Under the pieces are notes generated by a model, which saw only the letters and a list, made by a program, of their open reading frames with translations, had not been told where the DNA came from and did not search any database. Shown here one piece after another: positions 49,362-58,501 of a stretch of 64,000 nucleotides of DNA (the stretch's first letter is position 1; every line of letters starts with the position of its first letter). The stretch is from an uncultured Roseburia sp. (GTDB taxonomy: Bacteria; Bacillota; Clostridia; Lachnospirales; Lachnospiraceae): positions 1-64,000 of the forward strand of contig CAMWKH010000014.1 of assembly GCA_947174805.1 (NCBI GenBank), in the 5' to 3' direction. The position numbers and the translations under genes were made by a program.

Positions 49362-50858
49362 ATGTTACAGACAAAAAATTACAAGTTTTGGTTTTGTACC
49401 GGTTCACAGGATTTGTACGGAGATGAGTGTTTGGCAAAGGTGGCACAGCACTCCAAACAGATTGTGGATGAGCTGAATAAGACAGGAATTCTGCCATATG
49501 AGCTGGTATGGAAACCAACACTCATTACAAATGAGTTAATCCGTAAAACTTTCAATGAGGCAAATGCAGACGAAGAGTGTGCCGGGGTTATCACATGGAT
49601 GCATACATTTTCCCCTGCAAAATCCTGGATTTTAGGATTACAGGAGTACAGAAAGCCTCTGATGCATTTCCATACCCAGTTTAACGAGGAAATTCCCTAT
49701 GATTCCATTGATATGGATTTTATGAATGAGAATCAGTCCGCACACGGGGACAGAGAGTACGGCCACATCGTAAGCCGTATGAGAATCGAGAGGAAAGTGG
49801 TAGTGGGACACTGGTCTGACCCTGTGGTAGTTGGAAAAATTGCTTCCTGGATGCGCACGGCAGTAGGTATTATGGAGAGCAGCCATATCCGGGTAATGCG
49901 TGTGGCTGACAACATGAGAAATGTTGCAGTTACCGAGGGGGATAAGGTTGAGGCACAGATTAAGTTTGGCTGGGAAGTGGACGCTTATCCGGTAAACGAA
50001 ATCGCAGAATCCGTGGCAGATGTATCCATGTCTGATACCAATGCGCTGGTGGATGAGTACTACGACAAGTATGAGATTCTCTTAGAGGGCAGAGACCCGG
50101 AGGAGTTTAAGAAACATGTGGCAGTACAGGCACAGATTGAACTTGGTTTTGAGCGTTTCTTGGAGGAGAAAAATTACCAGGCAATCGTAACCCACTTTGG
50201 AGATCTGGGGGCATTAAAACAGCTTCCCGGACTGGCAATCCAGAGACTTATGGAGAAAGGTTACGGTTTTGGGGCAGAGGGCGACTGGAAAGTGGCAGCT
50301 ATGGTACGCCTGATGAAGATTATGACAGCGGGAATGAAAGATGCAAAGGGAACTTCTATGCTGGAGGATTATACATATAATCTTGTAAAAGGAAAAGAGG
50401 GGATTTTACAGGCGCATATGCTGGAAATCTGCCCGACTATCGCTGAAGGACCCATAAGCATTAAGTGCCAGCCATTGTCCATGGGTGACAGGGAAGACCC
50501 GGCAAGGCTTGTATTTACCTCCAAAGAGGGCAGGGGTATCGCTACATCCTTAATCGACCTTGGCAACCGTTTCCGTCTTATTATCAATGATGTGGACTGT
50601 AAGAAGAATGAAAAAGCTATGCCCAAACTTCCTGTGGCAACCAATTTCTGGACACCCCAGCCTGACATGTACACCGGGGCAGAGGCATGGATTCTGGCAG
50701 GAGGAGCACACCACACCGCATTCTCCTACGATATTACTGCAGACCAGATGGGCGACTGGGCAAATGCGATGGGCATTGAGGCTGTTTACATTGACAAGGA
50801 TACCACAATCCGGGGCTTCAAGAGAGATTTGATGCTGGGGGAAGTATTTTACAGGTAG
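49362..50858 (+). CDS. araA: L-arabinose isomerase
   Basis: 498-residue enzyme converting L-arabinose to L-ribulose, of the usual AraA length (about 500). FWFCTGSQDLYG at the N-terminus, the WMHTFSPAKSWILGL and HFHTQFNEEIPY stretches, and the C-terminal WILAGGAHHTAFSYD fit the family; metal-binding Glu and His residues are expected in the GFGAEGDWK (about 305) and HH segments. AGGAGG precedes ATG 49362. The gene follows the araR operator and begins the catabolic part of the region. Confidence 0.96.
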   Translation: MLQTKNYKFWFCTGSQDLYGDECLAKVAQHSKQIVDELNKTGILPYELVWKPTLITNELIRKTFNEANADEECAGVITWMHTFSPAKSWILGLQEYRKPLMHFHTQFNEEIPYDSIDMDFMNENQSAHGDREYGHIVSRMRIERKVVVGHWSDPVVVGKIASWMRTAVGIMESSHIRVMRVADNMRNVAVTEGDKVEAQIKFGWEVDAYPVNEIAESVADVSMSDTNALVDEYYDKYEILLEGRDPEEFKKHVAVQAQIELGFERFLEEKNYQAIVTHFGDLGALKQLPGLAIQRLMEKGYGFGAEGDWKVAAMVRLMKIMTAGMKDAKGTSMLEDYTYNLVKGKEGILQAHMLEICPTIAEGPISIKCQPLSMGDREDPARLVFTSKEGRGIATSLIDLGNRFRLIINDVDCKKNEKAMPKLPVATNFWTPQPDMYTGAEAWILAGGAHHTAFSYDITADQMGDWANAMGIEAVYIDKDTTIRGFKRDLMLGEVFYR

Positions 50859-50929
50859 GATTTCTCTGCTTAAATTTTTACGGTAATTTAGTGAAAAAAG
50901 TAGGGTAGGAAAGCAAATTTGAAATGTTG

Positions 50930-50971
50930 TATAATATTTAGGGCGGGTGTGTGATATTATTTACGCACACC
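50930..50971 (+). promoter_or_regulatory. Upstream region of the transaldolase gene: -10 box and stem-loop
   Basis: TATAAT (50930-50935) has no clear -35. GGTGTGTG (50946-50953) pairs with CGCACACC (50964-50971) around a ten-base AT-rich loop, either an operator or a leader hairpin in the message of the downstream genes. Confidence 0.45.
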
Positions 50972-51004
50972 AGAAAAATAAAACCAAATAAAGGAGAGTA
51001 AACA

Positions 51005-51658
51005 ATGAAATTTTTTGTAGACACAGCGAATGTAGATGATATCAGAAAAGCAAACGACATGGGAGTTATCTGCGGAGTTACCACAAATCCTTCTCTCATT
51101 GCAAAAGAGGGCAGGGATTTTAACGAGGTTATCAAAGAGATTACCTCTATTGTGGACGGACCAATCAGCGGTGAGGTTAAGGCTACTACAGTGGACGCTG
51201 AGGGTATGATTAAAGAGGGACGTGAGATTGCAGCGATTCATCCCAATATGGTTGTAAAGATTCCCATGACAGTAGAGGGGTTAAAGGCTGTAAAAGTTCT
51301 CTCCGCAGAGGGTATTAAGACAAATGTGACACTTATCTTTACTGCAAACCAGGCACTTCTTGCTGCAAAGGCAGGGGCAAGCTTTGTTTCTCCTTTCTTA
51401 GGAAGACTTGACGATATCTCCCAGACCGGGGTTGATTTAATTCGGGTGATTGCAGAAATCTTTAATATTTATGATTTGGACACAGAGATTATCGCTGCAA
51501 GCGTGAGAAATCCCATCCATGTGACGGACTGTGCGCTGGCAGGAGCTGATATTGCCACGGTTCCCTACAGCGTCATCGAGCAGATGACAAAACATCCTTT
51601 GACAGACCAGGGTATTGTAAAATTCCAGGCTGACTACAAGGCTGTATTCGGAGAGTAA
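51005..51658 (+). CDS. Transaldolase, TalC/fructose-6-phosphate aldolase subfamily
   Basis: 217-residue class I aldolase of the short transaldolase group. The Schiff-base Lys85 lies in VVKIPMT, and the sequence begins [16 protein letters not shown] with the family's ATTVDAEGM segment. It would carry out the transaldolase step of the pentose phosphate pathway, moving dihydroxyacetone from fructose-6-phosphate or sedoheptulose-7-phosphate; true fructose-6-phosphate aldolase activity is the alternative. AAGGAG precedes ATG 51005. Together with the following transketolase it channels pentose phosphates from arabinose into glycolysis. Confidence 0.93.
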   Translation: MKFFVDTANVDDIRKANDMGVICGVTTNPSLIAKEGRDFNEVIKEITSIVDGPISGEVKATTVDAEGMIKEGREIAAIHPNMVVKIPMTVEGLKAVKVLSAEGIKTNVTLIFTANQALLAAKAGASFVSPFLGRLDDISQTGVDLIRVIAEIFNIYDLDTEIIAASVRNPIHVTDCALAGADIATVPYSVIEQMTKHPLTDQGIVKFQADYKAVFGE

Positions 51659-51687
51659 ACATACAAGAATCAAAGAAGGAGAACGCC

Positions 51688-52521
51688 ATGAATAAATTAG
51701 AGCTTCAAAAGACTGCCGTAGAAGTCCGTAAGGGAATTATAAACGGTGTCCACAGCGCAAAGGCAGGACATCCAGGCGGGTCTTTATCTGCAACAGAGAT
51801 TTTTACTTACCTGTATTTTGAGGAGATGAATATTGACCCTAAAAATCCCAAGATGGAGGGACGTGACCGCTTTGTGTTATCCAAGGGACACACGGCCCCG
51901 GGGCTTTACTCCACACTGGCAAACAGAGGATATTTCCCTGTGGAAGATTTACTGACACTGCGCCACACAGGTTCTTACTTACAGGGACATCCGGATATGA
52001 AGCATATCCCCGGAGTTGACATGTCAAGCGGTTCTTTAGGACAGGGACTTTCCACTGCAGTGGGAATGGCATTGGCAGCAAAATTGGATAACAAGGATTA
52101 TAGGGTGTATGCGCTCTGCGGTGACGGTGAGATTGAGGAGGGCCAGATTTGGGAGGCAGCTATGTTTGCAGGCCATAGAAAACTGGATAACCTGGTGGTG
52201 ATTGTGGACAACAATAATCTCCAGATTGACGGCCCCATCGACCAGGTATGTTCCCCGTATCCTATCGATAAAAAATTTGAAGCCTTCAATTTCCATGTAA
52301 TCAATGTAAACGGAAATGACTTTGACGAACTTGACAAGGCTTTTAAAGAGGCGAAAGCTACAAAGGGTATGCCTACCTGTATTGTGGCCCACACCTTAAA
52401 GGGAAAAGATGTTTCCTTTATGGAGAACTCTGTGGACTGGCATGGAAAAGCACCAAATGATGCAGAGTACGAAATTGCGATGAATGACTTAAAGAAAGTA
52501 GGTGACGCATTATGCCAGTAA
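51688..52521 (+). CDS. Transketolase, N-terminal subunit
   Basis: 277-residue thiamine-diphosphate-binding half of a split transketolase. It has HSAKAGHPGGSLSATE, the GLYSTLANRGYF and GSLGQGLSTAVGMALA stretches, and the ThDP motif GDGEIEEGQIWEA followed by NN(N) ending in VIVDNNNLQIDG. Split transketolases are common in clostridia and archaea. AAGGAG precedes ATG 51688; the end overlaps the C-terminal subunit gene by 10 bp. Confidence 0.95.
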   Translation: MNKLELQKTAVEVRKGIINGVHSAKAGHPGGSLSATEIFTYLYFEEMNIDPKNPKMEGRDRFVLSKGHTAPGLYSTLANRGYFPVEDLLTLRHTGSYLQGHPDMKHIPGVDMSSGSLGQGLSTAVGMALAAKLDNKDYRVYALCGDGEIEEGQIWEAAMFAGHRKLDNLVVIVDNNNLQIDGPIDQVCSPYPIDKKFEAFNFHVINVNGNDFDELDKAFKEAKATKGMPTCIVAHTLKGKDVSFMENSVDWHGKAPNDAEYEIAMNDLKKVGDALCQ

Positions 52522-53468
52522 TCGAGAATATCAATGAATTGCCAAAAGTGGCGACAAGAGAAAGTTATGGTAACGCATTAGTGGAACTTGGAAAAGAGCA
52601 TGAGGATGTCCTGGTTTTGGATGCGGATCTTGCAGCAGCTACAAAGACGGGAACTTTTAAAAAAGTATTTCCTGAGAGACATATTGACTGCGGGATTGCT
52701 GAGGCAAATATGACAGGTATTGCGGCAGGGCTTTCCACCTGTGGAAAAGTGCCTTTTATCAGCACATTTGCCATGTTTGCGGCAGGGCGTTCCTATGAGC
52801 AGGTGAGAAACTCCATCGGATATCCCCACTTAAATGTAAAAATCGGGGCAACCCATGCAGGCATCTCCGTGGGGGAGGACGGCGCCAGCCACCAGTGTAA
52901 TGAGGATATGGCTTTGATGCGTGAAATTCCTGGAATGGTAGTGATTAATCCCAGTGATGACGTGGAGGCAAAGGCAGCAGTAAAGGCTGCATACCAGCAT
53001 GAAGGCCCTGTATATCTCCGTTTTGGAAGACTGGCTGTTCCGGTTATCAATGACAGGCCGGATTATAAGTTTGAAATCGGCAAGGGCGTGACGTTAAAAG
53101 AAGGTAAAGATATCACAATTTTTGCCACCGGGCTTTGTGTGTCAGAGGCATGCCTTGCAGCGGATATGCTGGAAAAAGACGGCATTGATGCAGAAGTGAT
53201 TAATATCCACACAATTAAACCTTTGGACGAGGAACTTGTAGTGGCTTCTGCATCTAAGACGAAGAGAGTTTTCACTGTGGAAGAGCACTCCATTGTGGGG
53301 GGCTTAGGCGCAGCAGTGGCAGAGGTTCTGGGAGAAAAATGTCCCACAAAGATAACACGTCTTGGGGTGAAGGATGTGTTTGGGGAGTCCGGTCCGGCAA
53401 AAGAACTTCTGCATAAATATGAACTGGACGCAGAGGGAATCTACAAAAATATTAAGAGCAGTTTATAA
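52512..53468 (+). CDS. Transketolase, C-terminal subunit
   Basis: 318-residue pyrimidine-binding and C-terminal half. It shows DADLAAATKTGTF, the glutamate-bearing CGIAEANMTGIAAGLST, HAGISVGEDGASHQ and a C-terminal transketolase domain (VINIHTIKPLDEE, VEEHSIVGGLGAAVAE). It must associate with the upstream N-terminal subunit for activity. It transfers two-carbon units between ketoses and aldoses. A hairpin follows before the kinase gene. Confidence 0.95.
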   Translation: MPVIENINELPKVATRESYGNALVELGKEHEDVLVLDADLAAATKTGTFKKVFPERHIDCGIAEANMTGIAAGLSTCGKVPFISTFAMFAAGRSYEQVRNSIGYPHLNVKIGATHAGISVGEDGASHQCNEDMALMREIPGMVVINPSDDVEAKAAVKAAYQHEGPVYLRFGRLAVPVINDRPDYKFEIGKGVTLKEGKDITIFATGLCVSEACLAADMLEKDGIDAEVINIHTIKPLDEELVVASASKTKRVFTVEEHSIVGGLGAAVAEVLGEKCPTKITRLGVKDVFGESGPAKELLHKYELDAEGIYKNIKSSL

Positions 53469-53475
53469 AATCAAT

Positions 53476-53496
53476 GGTCCGGGCAATGCCCGGACC
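53476..53496 (+). other. Intercistronic hairpin between transketolase and kinase genes
   Basis: 9-bp GC-rich stem GGTCCGGGC / GCCCGGACC closed by an AAT triloop, followed by TTAAGGAG and no T tract. Confidence 0.75.
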
Positions 53497-53519
53497 TTAA
53501 GGAGAACGGGGGTAAATGC

Positions 53520-55112
53520 ATGAATCATAAAGAGGCGATTGCAGCAGGGAAAACATCTCTTGGCATTGAGTTTGGCTCTACAAGAATAAAGGCTGTCCTT
53601 ATCGGGGAGGACAATGCGCCGCTGGCTTCAGGAAGCCACGAGTGGGAGAACCAGTATGAAAACGGAGTTTGGACATACAGTTTGGACGCCATATGGAACG
53701 GTTTGCAGGACTGTTACAAAAATCTGGCGGAAGATGTGAAAAACCAGTATGGGGAAGATTTAACCGTAATAGGCTCCATAGGATTCAGCGCCATGATGCA
53801 CGGATACATGGCATTTGATAAAAACGGAGAACTTTTGGTTCCCTTCCGCACCTGGAGGAATACCATTACGGAGGCGGCAGCGAAAAAGCTTACGGAGGAG
53901 TTTCACTACAATATCCCGGAGCGGTGGAGCATTGCCCATCTCTACCAGGCGATTTTAAACAAAGAGGAACATGTGAAAGATGTGACATTCTTTACCACTT
54001 TGGCAGGATATATCCACTGGAAAATGACAGGGGAGAAAGTCCTTGGGGTGGGAGACGCATCCGGAATGTTTCCAATAGACAGTAAGACAAAAGATTACGA
54101 TGCGTCCATGATAGAGAAATTTGACGCTTTAACCGCACCCTGCGGATATTCCTGGAAATTAAGGGATATCCTGCCAAAAGCTCTTTGCGCAGGGGAAAAT
54201 GCAGGAACCCTGACGGAAGAAGGTGCAAAACTTTTGGATGTCAGCGGCAGATTAAAACCGGGAATTCCCCTTTGTCCTCCTGAGGGAGATGCGGGAACAG
54301 GAATGGCTGCCACAAACAGCGTGGCAGTTAGGACGGGAAATGTTTCTGCGGGAACGTCAGTATTTGCCATGATTGTTCTGGAAAAGGAACTGAAAGGCGT
54401 TCACCAGGCAATCGATTTGGTGACTACCCCCACTGGTGACTTAGTGGCAATGGTGCACTGCAATAACTGTACTTCAGATTTAAATGCCTGGGTAGGCCTG
54501 TTTAAAGAATTTGCGGAGAGCTTCGGGGTGGAAGTGGATATGAACAAACTCTTCTCCGTGCTTTACAACAAAGCCCTGGAGGGGGATTCTGACTGCGGCG
54601 GCCTTTTGGCTTACAATTATTTTTCAGGGGAGAGCATTACAGGGTTTGATGAGGGAAGACCGCTCTTTGCAAGGAGCGTGGAGGGGAACTTTAACCTGGC
54701 AAACTTTATGCGGGTGCACTTATTTACAGCTTTGGGAGCTTTAAAAAACGGGTTGGATATTCTGTTAAAAGAGGAAAAGGTAAACATTGATAAAATCTAC
54801 GGACACGGCGGGTTATTTAAGACCCCTGTGGTAGGGCAGCGCATTATGGCGGCAGCTATGAATACGCCGGTTTCCGTTATGGAGACGGCAGGGGAAGGCG
54901 GCGCCTGGGGTATTGCGGTTTTGGCATCCTACATGAAGAATAAGGCACAGGGAGAGAGCCTTTCAGATTATCTCAATGATAAAGTATTTGGCGGTGAGAA
55001 CGGAGTGACAGAAAATCCGGATCCAAGTGACGTAAAGGGATTTGATGAATTTTTGAAACGGTACAATGCAGGCCTGCCTATTGAGCGGGCGGCTGTGGAA
55101 ACTTTAAAGTAA
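53520..55112 (+). CDS. FGGY-family sugar kinase, probable L-ribulokinase (AraK-like)
   Basis: 530-residue kinase of the FGGY fold: N-terminal phosphate-binding [16 protein letters not shown], substrate-binding segment [11 protein letters not shown], a central [14 protein letters not shown] motif and a C-terminal ATP-binding region with [22 protein letters not shown] and [17 protein letters not shown]. It lies between araA and araD, where ribulokinase is needed and no other kinase gene is present. It does not look like the classical AraB; clostridia are known to use a non-orthologous FGGY ribulokinase called AraK. Xylulokinase activity is the main alternative. Confidence 0.85.
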   Translation: MNHKEAIAAGKTSLGIEFGSTRIKAVLIGEDNAPLASGSHEWENQYENGVWTYSLDAIWNGLQDCYKNLAEDVKNQYGEDLTVIGSIGFSAMMHGYMAFDKNGELLVPFRTWRNTITEAAAKKLTEEFHYNIPERWSIAHLYQAILNKEEHVKDVTFFTTLAGYIHWKMTGEKVLGVGDASGMFPIDSKTKDYDASMIEKFDALTAPCGYSWKLRDILPKALCAGENAGTLTEEGAKLLDVSGRLKPGIPLCPPEGDAGTGMAATNSVAVRTGNVSAGTSVFAMIVLEKELKGVHQAIDLVTTPTGDLVAMVHCNNCTSDLNAWVGLFKEFAESFGVEVDMNKLFSVLYNKALEGDSDCGGLLAYNYFSGESITGFDEGRPLFARSVEGNFNLANFMRVHLFTALGALKNGLDILLKEEKVNIDKIYGHGGLFKTPVVGQRIMAAAMNTPVSVMETAGEGGAWGIAVLASYMKNKAQGESLSDYLNDKVFGGENGVTENPDPSDVKGFDEFLKRYNAGLPIERAAVETLK

Positions 55113-55141
55113 CAGTCAAGTTTAAGCAGGAAGGAAAAATT

Positions 55142-55837
55142 ATGCTGGAAGAATTAAAAAAACAAGTATATGAGGCAAATATGGAACTTCCCCGCCGGGG
55201 ACTGATTACCTACACCTGGGGAAATGTAAGCGGCATTGACAGGGAGAGCGGATATTTTGTCATTAAGCCCAGCGGCGTGGATTATGACGATTTGACGCCG
55301 GAGGATATGGTTGTCATGGATTTAAAAGGCAATAAGGTAGAAGGGAAATACAAACCTTCTTCCGATACGGCAACCCATATGGAGTTGTACAATAAGTATC
55401 CGGAAATCGGCGGCGTGGTACATACTCATTCCCCGGAGGCCACTGCCTGGGCCCAGGCAGGGCGCAGCATCCCCCTTTACGGAACAACCCACGCAGATTA
55501 TTTCTACGGGGAAATTCCCTGTGCCAGAAGCCTTACGCCGGAGGAGATTGATAAGGCATACGAGGTGAATACAGGAAAAGTTATTATAGAAACTTTTGAG
55601 GAGCGTGGCATGAATCCCATGCACACTCCCGGGGTGCTCTGCACCAACCACGGCCCCTTTACCTGGGGAAAAGATGCGGCAGAAGCCGTACACAATGCGG
55701 TGGTGTTAGAGGAAGTGGCAAAGATGGCCACGAAAACGGAGTTAATTAACCCCAAGGTGAAACCGGCGCCGGATTGCATTAAAGATAAGCATTTCTTTAG
55801 GAAACATGGAGAAAATGCATATTACGGGCAGAATTAA
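55142..55837 (+). CDS. araD: L-ribulose-5-phosphate 4-epimerase
   Basis: 231-residue class II aldolase-fold epimerase giving D-xylulose-5-phosphate. The phosphate-binding GNVSG (about 27-31), KPSGVDY and SSDTATH stretches, and the zinc ligands HTHS (about 97-100) with a further His in [12 protein letters not shown] are visible. AGGAAGG precedes ATG 55142. It is the last gene of the arabinose block and is followed by an intrinsic terminator. Confidence 0.96.
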   Translation: MLEELKKQVYEANMELPRRGLITYTWGNVSGIDRESGYFVIKPSGVDYDDLTPEDMVVMDLKGNKVEGKYKPSSDTATHMELYNKYPEIGGVVHTHSPEATAWAQAGRSIPLYGTTHADYFYGEIPCARSLTPEEIDKAYEVNTGKVIIETFEERGMNPMHTPGVLCTNHGPFTWGKDAAEAVHNAVVLEEVAKMATKTELINPKVKPAPDCIKDKHFFRKHGENAYYGQN

Positions 55838-55841
55838 AGAA

Positions 55842-55872
55842 AAAACAGGCATCCTTGGGGTGCCTGTTTTTT
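55842..55872 (+). terminator. Intrinsic terminator of the arabinose operon
   Basis: AAAACAGGCA (55842-55851) pairs with TGCCTGTTTT (55861-55870), ending in TTTTTT (55867-55872). Confidence 0.92.
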
Positions 55873-55883
55873 GTATAAGGAAA

Positions 55884-55912
55884 TTGACTATGTATATACT
55901 ATAGTATATACT
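55884..55912 (+). promoter_or_regulatory. Promoter overlapped by a 20-bp perfect palindrome
   Basis: TTGACT (55884-55889), 17-bp spacer, TATACT (55907-55912). The palindrome GTATATACTA/TAGTATATAC (55892-55911) covers the spacer and -10, a layout typical of auto-regulated operators such as those of small GntR (YtrA-like) repressors, although no such regulator gene follows. Confidence 0.65.
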
Positions 55913-56010
55913 AAATAAACAAGGAGAGGGCAGCAGGGGAATCTGATTTTCCAAATGAGAGAATCGGGGATTTATTTGCAGAGGGATATACGGACCGTGA
56001 GTTAGAGAAA

Positions 56011-56868
56011 ATGGTGCGTTATTATTTTGAAATGCATGGAGGCTGGGAGTATTCCTATCCTTATATAAAAATGGGTACGGGAGAAGATGGGCAGGTAACC
56101 ATTCTTTTGTATAAAGAAGGGGATGAGGATGAGCATGTGGCAGTCTATGGAAATTATACCGTTGACAGGAGGACGGGGAAAGGCAAAGACGAGGGTTCCG
56201 GTGCAGATATTGACCTTGAAGAGACGCTTTTCTTTATAAATTTAGAGAAAGAGTATGAAGAGAAAGGGGAGGAGGAGCTGTTTTTTCCCTGCATCTATAC
56301 AGACCAGGAGCGCTTCATTTTTTCCGCAGGGGAGATAAGAGGAAGCGGAAGATTTTATTACGGAGATTTTTATGTTTATAACAGGAAGAATGAAGTTTAT
56401 GAAGCACAGGCCCATCTGACAGACGGTGATACGTTTTATGTGATTGGGGAGAATATCTATTATAATAAATACTATCACAATGAAGCTGAGGAGGAGAAAA
56501 AGGGTTCAGGCCTGTTTCGGACGGATTTCTCCCTGGGGCATGAGGAAAAAATTGGAGAGTTCTATTCTCTGACAAAGTATGACAGGGAGCATGACCTGAT
56601 CTTTGCAGAAAAGCGGCCTGGGAAATACAAATATCAGTCTTCGCTGGTGATTATAGGCCAGGATGGCACAGAGGAGAAGGTTCTCTATGACCCCAAAGTG
56701 CTGGACTGGGATTTTCAAGCTGAGGAATTGGATAAGATTTATTATTCCCATATTGTCTGTGACGGCAGGAAAGTTTATGCGGCAGTGGAACATTGGGGGC
56801 ACAGAGAAGGCCAGTGGGGAAGGGGTGATATGCTGCTAAACAGGACGGAAATTGAGGTGGAATTGTGA
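56011..56868 (+). CDS. Hypothetical protein, probably N-terminally truncated
   Basis: 285 residues from ATG 56011, acidic, with alternating strands and many Tyr/Gly/Asp residues (KMGTGEDGQVTILLYKEGDED, DGDTFYVIGENIYYNKYY). It looks like a beta-propeller-like or WD/kelch-style beta-rich protein, but no family is recognised. The same frame stays open upstream to 55915 and reads as plausible protein (ERIGDLFAEGYTDRELEK), yet has no ATG, GTG or TTG, and ATG 56011 has no ribosome site. The gene therefore appears to have lost its original 5' end next to an unrelated palindromic promoter; it may be a pseudogene. Confidence 0.55.
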   Translation: MVRYYFEMHGGWEYSYPYIKMGTGEDGQVTILLYKEGDEDEHVAVYGNYTVDRRTGKGKDEGSGADIDLEETLFFINLEKEYEEKGEEELFFPCIYTDQERFIFSAGEIRGSGRFYYGDFYVYNRKNEVYEAQAHLTDGDTFYVIGENIYYNKYYHNEAEEEKKGSGLFRTDFSLGHEEKIGEFYSLTKYDREHDLIFAEKRPGKYKYQSSLVIIGQDGTEEKVLYDPKVLDWDFQAEELDKIYYSHIVCDGRKVYAAVEHWGHREGQWGRGDMLLNRTEIEVEL

Positions 56869-56947
56869 GGGATTCGGGTATTATAAATGATTTTGTGCTA
56901 TAATGGAAATACATGAAAATTCCTGAGATTCGATTGGAGAATATTGA

Positions 56948-58435
56948 ATGGACAATCAAAAATTACACACAATCCTGCAATTAGGGGAAAGCATAGCGGT
57001 GGAATTTAAACGCTGCGGCAATGGGATAGAGAATGATGTGTACGAAACCGTATGCTCATTTTTGAATCGGTTTGGGGGAGACATTTTTCTTGGAGTTTTG
57101 GATGACGGAACGGTAAAGGGCGTGCCGGAGAACGCCGCGAAGGATATGACAAAAAATTTTATAAAAATGATAAGTAATCCGGAAGTACTCTCACCCACCG
57201 TATATTTATCCCCGGAAATTCTAAAATATGAGGGAAAAACAGTTATTCATGTACATGTACCTGTCAGTGCAGAGGTTCATACCTGTAAAAAGCATGTATA
57301 CGACAGAGTAGATGATGCAGACGTTAAAGTTACTGCTACGGCCGCCATTGCGTCAATGTATATCCGGAAACAAAATATTTTTACCGAAAAGCGAATTTAT
57401 CCTTATGTGACAATGGAAGATTTGCGTTTGGATTTGCTGCCGAAAATCAGACGGATGGCAGAAAACAATATTGAAGGGACTCATGTATGGCAGAATATGA
57501 GTGATAAAGAATTGTTAAAGAGTGCAGGGCTTTTTGGAGTGGACAGGGCCACGGGAGAGAAAGGATATAATCTGGCGGCAGTGATGCTTCTTGGAAAGGA
57601 TGAGGTTATCAAAGATATCTGCCCGGCATATGAGACAGATGCATTGCTTAGGCGGGTGAATACAGACCGCTATGATGACAGGGAAATTGTGGATACAAAT
57701 TTGATTGAAAGCTATGACAGACTGATGGAATTTATCAGGAAGCATCTGCCAAATAAATTTTTCTTAGAAGACGATCAGCGCAAAAATCTCAGGAATATTA
57801 TTGCCAGGGAAATGGTAGGGAATATTTTGATGCACCGTGAATACAGCAGTTCCTATATTGCGAAACTGGTGATTGAGGAGAATCGGATGTATTCAGAAAA
57901 CGCAAACAGGGCTGCACAAGATGGATTTTTGACACCGGATAATATAGAACCCAATCCCAAGAATCCGATTATTGCTTCGTTTTTCAGAACCATTGGTTGG
58001 TCGGACAGGCTTGGATCGGGAGTGCGCAATCTGTTTAAGTATACGAAATTTTATTCAGGAGCAGACCCGGAGTTTCACGAGGGAGATGTGTTTCGTCTGA
58101 TTGTACCTTTGGATGACGGGTACTCTTATGACCTGCTAATAGGGGAAGAGACAGGATCGGCGATAAAAGTCGGCGATAAAAAACCGGCGATAAAAGTCGG
58201 CGATAAAAAACCGGCGATAAAAACCGGCGATAAAAAAACATCGGCAACAGAAAAGCGAATAGAAGTGATATTGAATATCATGGAAGATGGACAGGAATAC
58301 AAAGCGGATGAGATAGCAAAAATAGTTGGACTAAAGTCATCCAGGACAAGAGAATTGTTGAAAATACTTGTGGATGATGATAAATTAGGGATTGTGGGCA
58401 ATAAAAAAAACCGGCGTTATTTTGTTAAAAAATAA
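56948..58435 (+). CDS. AlbA_2/Schlafen-like ATP-binding regulator
   Basis: 495-residue protein of the family often annotated as ATP-dependent DNA helicase-related or transcriptional regulator. An N-terminal AlbA_2 domain (about 10-125) has SIAVEFKRCGNG and RFGGDIFLGVLDDG. The middle holds EMVGNILMHREYSSSYIAKLVIEEN and GWSDRLGSGVRNLFKY (HATPase_c_4-like). Residues about 404-430 consist of three copies of a nine-residue unit (AIKVGDKKP type). The C-terminal 60 residues form a winged helix (ADEIAKIVGLKSSRTRELLKIL). The cellular role is not known. A -10-like TATAAT (56899-56904) lies upstream. Confidence 0.85.
   Translation: MDNQKLHTILQLGESIAVEFKRCGNGIENDVYETVCSFLNRFGGDIFLGVLDDGTVKGVPENAAKDMTKNFIKMISNPEVLSPTVYLSPEILKYEGKTVIHVHVPVSAEVHTCKKHVYDRVDDADVKVTATAAIASMYIRKQNIFTEKRIYPYVTMEDLRLDLLPKIRRMAENNIEGTHVWQNMSDKELLKSAGLFGVDRATGEKGYNLAAVMLLGKDEVIKDICPAYETDALLRRVNTDRYDDREIVDTNLIESYDRLMEFIRKHLPNKFFLEDDQRKNLRNIIAREMVGNILMHREYSSSYIAKLVIEENRMYSENANRAAQDGFLTPDNIEPNPKNPIIASFFRTIGWSDRLGSGVRNLFKYTKFYSGADPEFHEGDVFRLIVPLDDGYSYDLLIGEETGSAIKVGDKKPAIKVGDKKPAIKTGDKKTSATEKRIEVILNIMEDGQEYKADEIAKIVGLKSSRTRELLKILVDDDKLGIVGNKKNRRYFVKK
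58158..58238 (+). repeat. Three tandem 27-bp units inside the AlbA_2 gene
   Basis: Units at 58158-58184 and 58185-58211 are identical; 58212-58238 differs at a few bases. Each unit is itself two half-units starting CGGCGATAAAA. Because 27 is divisible by three, gain or loss keeps the frame. Confidence 0.95.
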
Positions 58436-58501
58436 TTTTTCTCAGGCAAATACATCAGCGAACATCCGGAAAAATCAGCAATGAAAGCAGGAAGGAAAAG
58501 C

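Noticed and set aside
51688-53468. Frameshifted transketolase
   Set aside because: The two overlapping genes have proper starts and ribosome sites and match the known split form.
58158-58238. CRISPR-like short repeats
   Set aside because: The units are directly tandem without spacers, lie in frame inside a gene and no cas genes are near.
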